This document shows, one piece after another, positions 27,414-34,314 of a stretch of 64,000 bases of DNA (its first letter is position 1; every line of letters starts with the position of its first letter). The position numbers and the translations under genes are program-made. The DNA is from Pyxidicoccus xibeiensis (lineage in GTDB: Bacteria > Myxococcota > Myxococcia > Myxococcales > Myxococcaceae), in assembly GCF_024198175.1 (NCBI RefSeq), contig NZ_JAJVKV010000001.1:1973015-2037014 (forward strand), in the 5' to 3' direction. The notes beneath the pieces are model-generated. The model was not told the DNA's origin. It made no database searches and saw nothing but the letters and a program-made list of their open reading frames with translations.

Positions 27414-29222
27414 TCAGGGCTCATTGAAGATGAGCAGCCCGCGCGACATGTCGACGACGTACACGTAGCCGTCATCCGGGACGCGGATGCCGATGGCGCC
27501 TTCGATGACGTTGTCCCCCCGGGCCGGGTCGCTTTCCCGGAAGGTGTGGTAGTGCGCAATCTGCCGGGGCTGGGTGGGGTTGGCCACGTCCAGCACGCGC
27601 AGACCCTCGTGGTACCAGGCGACGTAGAGGCGGGTGCCCTTGAGGAGCATGTTGTGGATGGACGTCACGGGCCGCAGGCGGAACTCGCCAATCTTCACCA
27701 TGGACGCGGGCTCGGTGACGTTCAGCACGCGCACGTGGGCGCCCATCGACTCGCCTCCCGCGAAGGCGATGGTCTGCCCCGCGAAGGTGCCCACGGCGAG
27801 GTGGTGGGCATAGCCGCTGGGGTAGATGTACTGGCCCAGGTGCCGCACGTTGTTCAGGTCGGTGACGTCCATGACGGAGTACCCGCCGAACCCGTTGGCG
27901 ATGTAGAGGCGCCCCTGGTAGGCGAAGGAGTCATGCGGCCCCGCGGAGGACAGCTCCTCGGGCAGGGTGATGGTCTGGAGCAGGATGGGCCGCAGGGGAT
28001 TGGAGACGTCGTAGACGAACGTCCCTCCGTCGGACGACATGGCGTAGAGCCGGTCCCCGTCCACGAGCACGGTATGGGTGCCGTAGGGGCCGGAGGGCAG
28101 GTTGCGCACGAACTCGGGGGCCGCGGGGTTGGTGATGTCGTAGACGATGGTGCCCGACGTGGTGCTGCCAATGTACAGCGCGTCGCCCTTCGCCCAGACG
28201 CCGTTCCAGTAGTTGTCCCCGGGCAGGCTGATGGCCGTCTTCAGGATGGGGAAGCGCCGGTCGGTGATGTCGAAGACGGTGAGCCCGCCATTGCTGGCGT
28301 CGCTGCCGTTGATGGACACGACGTAGGCGTGGTTCTTGGTGACGTAGATGTCCGCGGGCGTGCCCAGCTCGACGCGCGCCTCCGAGATGAGGTTCACCCA
28401 GCCGGAGGAATCCGGCTCGTACGGGTGCACCGCGAGGCGGTGGGCCTCGAAGGTGCCCGTCCCGGAGAAGCGCCCGTCGATGCAGCGGGCGAAGCAGCCG
28501 GTGATGAGGCCCGCCCTCGGCACCTGGCAGCCCGCGAGCGCCGTCACCTGGCGGGGGAGGACGGGATGGACTCGCGTCGAGGCGACGAAGAACGTTCCTC
28601 CATCCGTGTTCCGGACGTTGATGGGGTAGCCGCCGCCCATGGTGTCGGTGCCGCCGTCCGACAGGAGCTTGAAGCCGATGCCGACCGGCGTGACGCGGGT
28701 GCCGCCGTCGGCCAGGCGCCGCTCGGTGCGCATGGCGACCGAGTAGATGCCCTCGGGGGGAATCTCCGCGAGCGCGGCGGGGTCGCAGCTGGACAGCTCG
28801 TAGCGCGACAGGTCATCGCAGGCGACGGTGGTCGGGTCGCCCGCCGAGGCGAAGTTGCAGTCCGCGAAGCGGCCCCGGTCCACCCAGTTCCCGGTCTCCG
28901 GCAGCACGGTGTAGCCGCCGTCCCAGGGCTCGCTCGTGCTGGCATCGGGAGTGCCCGAGTCCGTGTCCCCCGCGTCGGGAGTGCCCGAGTCTGTGTCCCC
29001 CGCGTCGGGAGTGCCCGAGTCCGTGTCCCCCGCGTCGGGAGTGCCCGAGTCCGTGTCCCCCGCGTCGGGCACGCCAGCGTCCGTGTCAGGGGTGCCCGAG
29101 TCCTCGACGGGAACCGAGGCATCGGGACGGGGGTCGGGCGGGTCGTCGCAGCCCTGGATCGCGAGGAGCAGACCCACACAGGCGCAGAGCAGGGCTCGAG
29201 ACGGGCGGGGAGAAGACGTCAT
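27414..29222 (-). CDS. LVIVD-repeat lipoprotein, paralogue 4, with DSGTPDAGDT stalk
   Basis: 602 aa. The lipobox is AIQGC (Cys 25 from ATG 29222). Between the lipid anchor and the folded part is an acidic low-complexity stalk of about 75 residues, including four copies of a DSGTPDAGDT-like decapeptide, which should hold the domain away from the membrane. The body has the family N-terminal block (PWDGGYTVLPETGNW) and the LVIVD propeller (LTVFDITDRRFPIL, GTIVYDITNPAAPEF, YSVMDVTDLNNVRHL, LRVLDVANPTQPRQI). It is the first gene of the four-paralogue array on this strand. The 29222 start was chosen because the signal peptide begins there; the frame continues upstream to 29267. Confidence 0.88.
   Translation of the reverse strand: MTSSPRPSRALLCACVGLLLAIQGCDDPPDPRPDASVPVEDSGTPDTDAGVPDAGDTDSGTPDAGDTDSGTPDAGDTDSGTPDAGDTDSGTPDASTSEPWDGGYTVLPETGNWVDRGRFADCNFASAGDPTTVACDDLSRYELSSCDPAALAEIPPEGIYSVAMRTERRLADGGTRVTPVGIGFKLLSDGGTDTMGGGYPINVRNTDGGTFFVASTRVHPVLPRQVTALAGCQVPRAGLITGCFARCIDGRFSGTGTFEAHRLAVHPYEPDSSGWVNLISEARVELGTPADIYVTKNHAYVVSINGSDASNGGLTVFDITDRRFPILKTAISLPGDNYWNGVWAKGDALYIGSTTSGTIVYDITNPAAPEFVRNLPSGPYGTHTVLVDGDRLYAMSSDGGTFVYDVSNPLRPILLQTITLPEELSSAGPHDSFAYQGRLYIANGFGGYSVMDVTDLNNVRHLGQYIYPSGYAHHLAVGTFAGQTIAFAGGESMGAHVRVLNVTEPASMVKIGEFRLRPVTSIHNMLLKGTRLYVAWYHEGLRVLDVANPTQPRQIAHYHTFRESDPARGDNVIEGAIGIRVPDDGYVYVVDMSRGLLIFNEP
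28951..29070 (-). repeat. 30-bp minisatellite, four units, inside LVIVD paralogue 4
   Basis: Four head-to-tail 30-bp units at 28951, 28981, 29011 and 29041 differ by a single C/T change in the second. They are in frame and encode the DSGTPDAGDT stalk repeat, with degenerate half units on both sides. Copy number could change by slippage without shifting the frame. Confidence 0.92.
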
Positions 29223-29385
29223 CGTGGACCTCGGGGAGAGGGCCGCACACCGGTGCAGGCGGCCCATCGGGATACGTCCTCGGGTGTGGAACTTCCCGGT
29301 GCGTCCAGGATTGGTTGCCGCGTGATGAGGGATTCACGCGGCGCGTGGGGAACCCCGGCCTTCTGGCCCCTCTTTGGTCCTGGCC

Positions 29386-29424
29386 TTGCAACCGGCGCCC
29401 TGGCGGGCCTATGGCGGGTTGCAA
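29386..29424. repeat. 8-bp inverted repeat upstream of truB
   Basis: TTGCAACC (29386-29393) and GGTTGCAA (29417-29424) are exact inverse complements, 23 bp apart and GC-rich between. In RNA they could form a hairpin ending 40 bases before the truB start, so a leader structure or protein site is possible. No T-tract follows. Confidence 0.4.
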
Positions 29425-29464
29425 TGCCCATCACACGGCTGGACATCGCGGAGGCCGGCGGCGA

Positions 29465-30358
29465 ATGACTCCTGGCATCTACCGGGTCCACAAGCCGGTG
29501 GGCCCCACGAGCTTCTCGGTGGTGCAGTCCTTCCTGGAGCAGACGCGCGCGCAGCCGGGCAAGCGGGTGCCGGTGTGTCATGGCGGGACGTTGGACCCGT
29601 TCGCGGAAGGGCTGCTGCTGGTGCTGGTGGGCGGGGCCACGCGGCTGTTCGAGCTGCTGCACGCCGTGCCGAAGACGTACGAGGCCGAGGTGGTGTGGGG
29701 CACGGAGACGGACACGGGAGACCTGCACGGCCGGCCCGTGCACCAGGGGGACACGGCGGCGCTGACGCCTGAGGTGTTGGACGCGGCGCTCGCGGGCTTC
29801 GTGGGCTGGCGCGAGCAGGTGCCGCCGGCGACGAGCGCGAAGAAGGTGGGAGGAGAGCCGGCGTACCGCAAGGCGCACCGGGGCGAGGTGGTGGAGCTGC
29901 CGCCGTCGCGCGTGTACCTGCACTCGGCGCGGTGGCTGTCGCACGCACTGCCGCGCACGAGCCGCCTGCTGCTGACGTGCCGCGGGGGCTACTACGTGCG
30001 CTCGCTGGCCATGGACGTGGGCCGGGTGCTGGGCTGTGGCGCGCACCTGTCCGCGCTGAAGCGCACGGCGATTGGCCCGTGGGAGGACCCGCCGGAGGGG
30101 CAGCGTCCCGGCCTGCACGGGCGCGAGCTGTTGCCCTGGGCCCGCGCGCGGGTGCTGACGGACCAGGAGGTCGGCGAGCTGCGGCGCGAGCGGGGCATTC
30201 CCCTGAGCGGAGTGCAGCCTCCGGACTGGAGGCTGCCGCCGGGGTTCCCCGACGCGGAGGCGCCGGTGCGAGGCTTCCACCAGGGCCGGCTCACCTTCCT
30301 GCTGCGCGAGCGCGAGGGCGCACTGGTGGCCGAGACGGAGCTGCGCGGCGGGCTGTGA
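29465..30358 (+). CDS. truB: tRNA pseudouridine(55) synthase
   Basis: 297 aa. It converts uridine 55 in the T-loop of tRNAs to pseudouridine. Family landmarks: IYRVHKPVGPTSF at the start, HGGTLDPFAEGLL with catalytic D44, GATRLFELL, KTYEAEVVWGTETDTGD, and in the second half YYVRSLAMDVGRVLGCGAHL. The usual short C-terminal PUA-like tail is present only as a divergent segment. The frame is open up to 29315, but the family N-terminus begins at the ATG at 29465. In many bacteria truB sits with rbfA and infB; here it is alone between a lipoprotein array and a sigma-54 type gene, so it is probably expressed from its own promoter. Confidence 0.95.
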   Translation: MTPGIYRVHKPVGPTSFSVVQSFLEQTRAQPGKRVPVCHGGTLDPFAEGLLLVLVGGATRLFELLHAVPKTYEAEVVWGTETDTGDLHGRPVHQGDTAALTPEVLDAALAGFVGWREQVPPATSAKKVGGEPAYRKAHRGEVVELPPSRVYLHSARWLSHALPRTSRLLLTCRGGYYVRSLAMDVGRVLGCGAHLSALKRTAIGPWEDPPEGQRPGLHGRELLPWARARVLTDQEVGELRRERGIPLSGVQPPDWRLPPGFPDAEAPVRGFHQGRLTFLLREREGALVAETELRGGL

Positions 30359-30361
30359 TGC

Positions 30362-30429
30362 GGTGACAGTCGTCACCACCCCCTGCGCCCGGGTGGTGAC
30401 AGTTGTCACCGGTGGTGACAGGTGTCACC
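30362..30429 (+). promoter_or_regulatory. Three 16-bp palindromes, likely activator-binding (UAS) sites
   Basis: GGTGACAGTCGTCACC (30362-30377), GGTGACAGTTGTCACC (30395-30410) and GGTGACAGGTGTCACC (30414-30429) share GGTGACA/TGTCACC-type arms. Start spacings are 33 and 19 bp. They lie 90-160 bp before a -24/-12 type promoter, the normal place for sites of a sigma-54 activator. The binding protein is unknown. Confidence 0.72.
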
Positions 30430-30519
30430 ACCCCCCTGTGGCTCCCGGGACACGCCTCTTCGGGCGTCAACCTGTTGAAATCACGGTGGAGTGAAGGTGC
30501 GGATACGGGGGCAGGTGTG

Positions 30520-30535
30520 TGGCACGCCGCGCGCA
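30520..30535 (+). promoter_or_regulatory. Probable sigma-54 (-24/-12) promoter
   Basis: TGGCACGCCGCGCGCA has the complete -24 block TGGCACG, the exact GG-N10-GC spacing, and GCA at -12 where TTGCA is typical. Transcription would start near 30547, leaving a leader of about 26 nt with GGAG before the ATG at 30573. The three palindromes upstream strengthen the call. Confidence 0.65.
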
Positions 30536-30572
30536 ATGGGGAAGGTCACCACGCTCCAATCCGGAGACTCAA

Positions 30573-32027
30573 ATGACCACCCGACTGACCTCGAACCCCG
30601 CTGCCTCGGCCGTCCGCACCCCGGTGCGCACCGCCACCAACACCGCCCAGCCCGCCGCCCTGTCGCGGGCGGAGCTGACGCTCCCGATGCCGGCGAATGG
30701 GCGCAACGACATCACCGCTGGGGGCTGCTTCCCCCGGGATGACTTCCGGCCGGGTGGCTGCTTCCCGGGTGGGCCGACGAAGCCGGGTGGGGACTGGACG
30801 CCGCTGGACCTGGGCGCGCTGGTGGAGCTTGGCAAGCTGGACCAGTCGAAGGGCCAGGTGAGCGCCGAGCAGTTCACGGACGCCATCAAGAACGGCACGG
30901 CGGACCTGGATGGGCAGGCGGCGTCGGGTGAGTTCCGCGCCTTCGCCGAGTGGGCGCAGAAGAACGCCGACCGCCTGACGCCCGAGGCGAAGCAGGTGAT
31001 GGACATCTACGCGAAGTACGCGGCGCAGTCGAAGGCGCGCGGCGAGTCGGGCATTCCGCAGGCGGACCACGCGAAGATGCTGCAGGAGATGTCGAAGGTG
31101 GGGGACCAGGGCGCGAAGAAGGCGCTGGCGGGGCTGGACAAGCTGCCCTCGCCCATCTCCGGCAAGGACCTGGCGAAGGCCATCGAGCGCGGCGTGAAGG
31201 ACAAGGACGGCCAGACGTCCGCCGAGCTCGGCGCCTTCCAGGAGTGGGCGAAGAAGAACGCCTCCAAGCTGTCTCCCGAGGCCAAGGAGGTCATAGGCCT
31301 CTTCGAGAAGCACGCGAACAAGGCGACGGCGACGGGCGACAAGGACCTGTCCCGCACCGAGCTGAACAACATGCTGCGCGACTTCAAGAAGGTGGGCGAC
31401 GTGAGCGCGCGCAATGCGCTGGCGAAGCTCGACAAGGAGAACGGCCCGGTGTCCGGCGAGGACATGCTCGAGGCCATCAAGCAGGGCGTGAACGACAACG
31501 ACGGCAACTCCACCACCACGGAGCTGAAGGAGTTCCAGCAGTGGGCGAAGAAGAACGCGGACCGCCTGACGCCCGAGGCGAAGAAGGTGCTGGAGACCTA
31601 CGAGAAGTTCGCGAAGGGCGCGGGCAAGGACGGCCTGACGCAGGCGAAGTACGACGAGATGCTGAAGGAGATGGGCCAGCACAAGACGTTCCGCGACGAC
31701 TCCATGCGCAAGGCGCTGGAGGGGCTGGACGTGAAGAACGGCAGCATCGCCGGCAAGGACCTGGCGGAGGCCATCAAGGCGGGCGCGGGAGACCACGACG
31801 GCCAGGCGGCGGGTGTGGAGTTCGCGGACCTGCAGAAGTGGGCCCGCGACAACTACAGCCGGCTGGGCCCGGACGCGCGCAAGGTGCTGGACATCTACGA
31901 GAAGTACGCCACGAAGGCCATGGCCTCGGGCAGCACGGGCATCGACAACAGCGAGTTCCAGAAGATGCTGAAGGAGATGAGCCGGGTGGGCCAGCCGGCG
32001 CCCCGTCCCGCGGTCCTGGCGGTGTAG
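30573..32027 (+). CDS. Four-repeat EF-hand-like protein, unknown function
   Basis: 484 aa without an obvious signal peptide. The first 90 residues are polar and disordered and hold a repeated GGCFP motif (GGCFPRDDF, GGCFPGG). Then come four repeats of 98-99 residues. Each has a loop D-x-D-G at residues 111, 210, 308 and 407 (DLDGQ, DKDGQ, DNDGN, DHDGQ), then an acidic helix start and a WAKKN-like stretch (EWAQKN, EWAKKN, QWAKKN, KWARDN). Position 1 of the canonical calcium loop is not Asp in any copy, so metal binding may be weak. No relative was recognised. The gene has its own -24/-12 promoter, upstream palindromes, a GGAG ribosome site and a strong terminator, so it is a tightly controlled single-gene unit. 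Confidence 0.82.
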   Translation: MTTRLTSNPAASAVRTPVRTATNTAQPAALSRAELTLPMPANGRNDITAGGCFPRDDFRPGGCFPGGPTKPGGDWTPLDLGALVELGKLDQSKGQVSAEQFTDAIKNGTADLDGQAASGEFRAFAEWAQKNADRLTPEAKQVMDIYAKYAAQSKARGESGIPQADHAKMLQEMSKVGDQGAKKALAGLDKLPSPISGKDLAKAIERGVKDKDGQTSAELGAFQEWAKKNASKLSPEAKEVIGLFEKHANKATATGDKDLSRTELNNMLRDFKKVGDVSARNALAKLDKENGPVSGEDMLEAIKQGVNDNDGNSTTTELKEFQQWAKKNADRLTPEAKKVLETYEKFAKGAGKDGLTQAKYDEMLKEMGQHKTFRDDSMRKALEGLDVKNGSIAGKDLAEAIKAGAGDHDGQAAGVEFADLQKWARDNYSRLGPDARKVLDIYEKYATKAMASGSTGIDNSEFQKMLKEMSRVGQPAPRPAVLAV

Positions 32028-32170
32028 CGCGAGCTTTGCCGGCGGACTCACGTCACGGGTCGCTGCGGGGGGCCGCTTGACCCGCGACGTGAGCGAGCCG
32101 GTGTTTCCCGGGGGGGAAACAGCATCTCGGGAGTTCCTCTGCCGTGAGCGCCGGCAGCAGGAGCCAGGGA

Positions 32171-32213
32171 GCCTCGGACCGTTGGGGGACGGTCCGGGGC
32201 CCTTTTCTTTTTT
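32171..32213 (+). terminator. Strong intrinsic terminator
   Basis: A 12-bp stem with one mismatch (32171-32182 against 32189-32200, core GGACCGT/ACGGTCC), loop of six, is followed by CCTTTTCTTTTTT. It lies about 140 bases after the EF-hand-like gene and ends just before the convergent gene, with the T-tract on the plus strand. Confidence 0.88.
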
Positions 32214-32219
32214 GGGGCG

Positions 32220-33092
32220 TCAGATGTTGCGGAGGAGGTGCTCTCCCGAGCCACGGGCCGTCAACGGAGCGCACGGGCCAGGGCAGGGCGAAGGGATGTT
32301 CAGCGCGTCCGCGAGGTCGTCGATGAGTGAGCGCATGAAGGCCCCATGTGCGGGATTCTTGAGCACCGTCCTCCAATCGAGGACGCTGAGGGCTTCGTAT
32401 CCTTCATGTGTTTCACGATAGGCCCGCTCCTCATTCTGAGATCTTGTTCCTTGAGGGTCACAAAGATATCGGACGTAGTTCTTGGGATGCCTTGGTCGAG
32501 GATGCCATTCGACTTTGGGAGGGGTCAGCGCCATGTAGTCAGGGTCGTTGACCTCGAAGTCCTCTACGTCTCTTGCGGAGTCAAAGAGATTGGGTGCAAG
32601 AGTTGCTGACGCACGGACCAAGGCGGCTGGCTCGCCAAAGAAGTATGCCTCCACCATTGGAACCAAGAGATGGAAGGAGGCGCGCGTTGCGAGTTTTCGG
32701 AAGACAAAACTCTGTTCAGCCGGCTGTGGGAACTTGCTGCGCACATAGTTTCGAATGGTGCGTCGCAAATAATCAAGCACGAATCCGGGTTGACGCTCGT
32801 TTGCGAGCTCCAAGTCATCAACGGCGATGACATAGTCCGCTCGCTCCGCCCTGCTGCTTCGGCCAGGGTGTAGCTCCGCTACAATGCGGGCCGCGAGCTT
32901 GGACGCTCTCGAAGAAGAAACTCCTTCTTCAGGAGGGAGAGTAGTCAGTGGAGTGGATGTGAAGTCTTGCTCCTTCAATGGAGCAAGGAACTCTACGCTG
33001 GCGCTGGTCAGCGCGAAGAGATGTCGAAGCGACCGGTGCAGGGCCTTCTCTTCAAGCTTGCCCGTCACGATAAGTCTGATTCGGGTAGTCAT
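32220..33092 (-). CDS. TOPRIM/DUF4276-like partner of an AAA ATPase
   Basis: 290 aa. Not assigned with certainty. The start IRLIVTGKLEEKALHRSL resembles the first acidic motif of TOPRIM/DUF4276 proteins (ExxxE/K), and RADYVIAVDDLELAN resembles their DxD-type second motif. The later FHLLVPMVEAYFFGEPAAL resembles the DUF4276 VExWxLAD block. That would make it a metal-dependent nuclease-like protein. Its ATG overlaps the stop of the ATPase gene by four bases (ATGA) with no ribosome site of its own, so the two proteins are probably made in a fixed ratio and form a complex. Base composition is lower in GC and codon use is less biased than the neighbours, a sign of transfer. Role in defence is inference. 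Confidence 0.68.
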   Translation of the reverse strand: MTTRIRLIVTGKLEEKALHRSLRHLFALTSASVEFLAPLKEQDFTSTPLTTLPPEEGVSSSRASKLAARIVAELHPGRSSRAERADYVIAVDDLELANERQPGFVLDYLRRTIRNYVRSKFPQPAEQSFVFRKLATRASFHLLVPMVEAYFFGEPAALVRASATLAPNLFDSARDVEDFEVNDPDYMALTPPKVEWHPRPRHPKNYVRYLCDPQGTRSQNEERAYRETHEGYEALSVLDWRTVLKNPAHGAFMRSLIDDLADALNIPSPCPGPCAPLTARGSGEHLLRNI

Positions 33093-34213
33093 GGAGGAGG
33101 TCGCTGTTGGGCTCCAAACTCCTGATTGCTATACAGGTCACCTAGTGCAAAATGCGAAAGCCATGCTGGGTCGCTGTGCTCGCTGAGTGGAACCGGAACT
33201 CTGCCATGAGCCGGCTCCATGACATAGACGCGACTGGGGTCTGTGTTGAACTCATTCAGCAGGACGGGTGAGTGAGTTGATAAGAGAACCGTGAGCTCTT
33301 TTCGGGCTGCACGCGACCGGATTACTTCAAGCAGTGTCCGGATTGCGAATGGGTGAAGCCCGTTCTCTGGTTCATCTATGGCGACAGCTCCCTTGTCTGG
33401 CGCGGAGGCGACCGCGCACAAGTGGAGCAATGCAACGAGCAGGCCGTGAGGGGCGGCGAATGCGTGTACCGGCTCGGTCAAGCCGCGCAAGAACAGTCGC
33501 ACTGTGACAGTCTGGCCGGCTGAGAGAAACTCGATGTCATCGAACAGTTCCGGAAAGCATTCTCGGAGACCGTTATGTACGAAGCGAAACCGCTCATCGT
33601 GCTCACGGCGACCAGCCCTCCAATTTCGAAGTACCGAGAATGCATTCGCCCCTGACGATTCAAGCTCCGTATCTGACGTCACGAGCGAACCCGTTGTGCG
33701 CAGGTCGACGATACGGAGATCCCGATACAGGCGGTATCCCAATACGAAATTGAATAGGGCATCAATCTCCGGGTTCGGTTCTTCAAGAATCCCTTTGGTT
33801 CGCTCAAGGATGGAGTTGTCCGAGGTCTGGAACTCTCTTCCATTGACTCGAATCATCTTCATGCCTGGGCCCCATTCCGCGACCAGAGAGTCCCGTACCT
33901 TCAGCACCTCTCCTGCAACGAGGTCAGGAGCCATGAGTGTGGGAACGACGGTCCACGTACCGTCTCCGAATCGCAACCGAAAGAGGATGTCGTCGTCGGG
34001 CCCGGCCTGTTGGTTTCTGATGCTCGCAGTCCCCCCTGCGAGGGTCGTAGCGGATTTGATTCCTCGCTGAAGGAAATGCCTGAGGAACTCAATGACCGAA
34101 AGCAGGGTCGTCTTGCCAGAGCCGTTAGCGCCAGTGACCGCACAGACTCCGGAAGGGTTCCAACGCACCTTCCTGAGCGCGCGGTAGTTGTCGACCTCCA
34201 AGGTAAATCCCAT
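33089..34213 (-). CDS. AAA/ABC-type ATPase (AAA_21, OLD-like)
   Basis: 374 aa. Walker A is GANGSGKTT (residues 28-36), Walker B AVAIDEPENGLHPF (about 285-298), and the switch histidine is in LLSTHSPVLL (about 320). The ABC signature position reads PHGLLVALLHL instead of LSGGQ. The layout matches the stand-alone SMC/ABC-like ATPases that partner nucleases in OLD, Gabija-, Septu- and DUF4276-linked systems. It has a good AGGAG ribosome site and is the first gene of a two-gene unit with the TOPRIM-like protein (ATGA overlap). GC content is visibly lower than in transketolase just upstream, suggesting recent acquisition. Substrate and trigger are unknown. Confidence 0.85.
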   Translation of the reverse strand: MGFTLEVDNYRALRKVRWNPSGVCAVTGANGSGKTTLLSVIEFLRHFLQRGIKSATTLAGGTASIRNQQAGPDDDILFRLRFGDGTWTVVPTLMAPDLVAGEVLKVRDSLVAEWGPGMKMIRVNGREFQTSDNSILERTKGILEEPNPEIDALFNFVLGYRLYRDLRIVDLRTTGSLVTSDTELESSGANAFSVLRNWRAGRREHDERFRFVHNGLRECFPELFDDIEFLSAGQTVTVRLFLRGLTEPVHAFAAPHGLLVALLHLCAVASAPDKGAVAIDEPENGLHPFAIRTLLEVIRSRAARKELTVLLSTHSPVLLNEFNTDPSRVYVMEPAHGRVPVPLSEHSDPAWLSHFALGDLYSNQEFGAQQRPPP

Positions 34214-34314
34214 GCTTGTCTCCTACCCATCCATGCCCGTGGTGGACAGAGGGCCATCTCCAACCGATTCAGTGTCGCTGGAGATGGCCCTCACGTTGGT
34301 TGCGTCCAGCGGGA

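Noticed and set aside
28951..29070. 30-bp direct repeats as a mini CRISPR
   Set aside because: Units are head to tail with no spacers and encode a low-complexity protein stalk.
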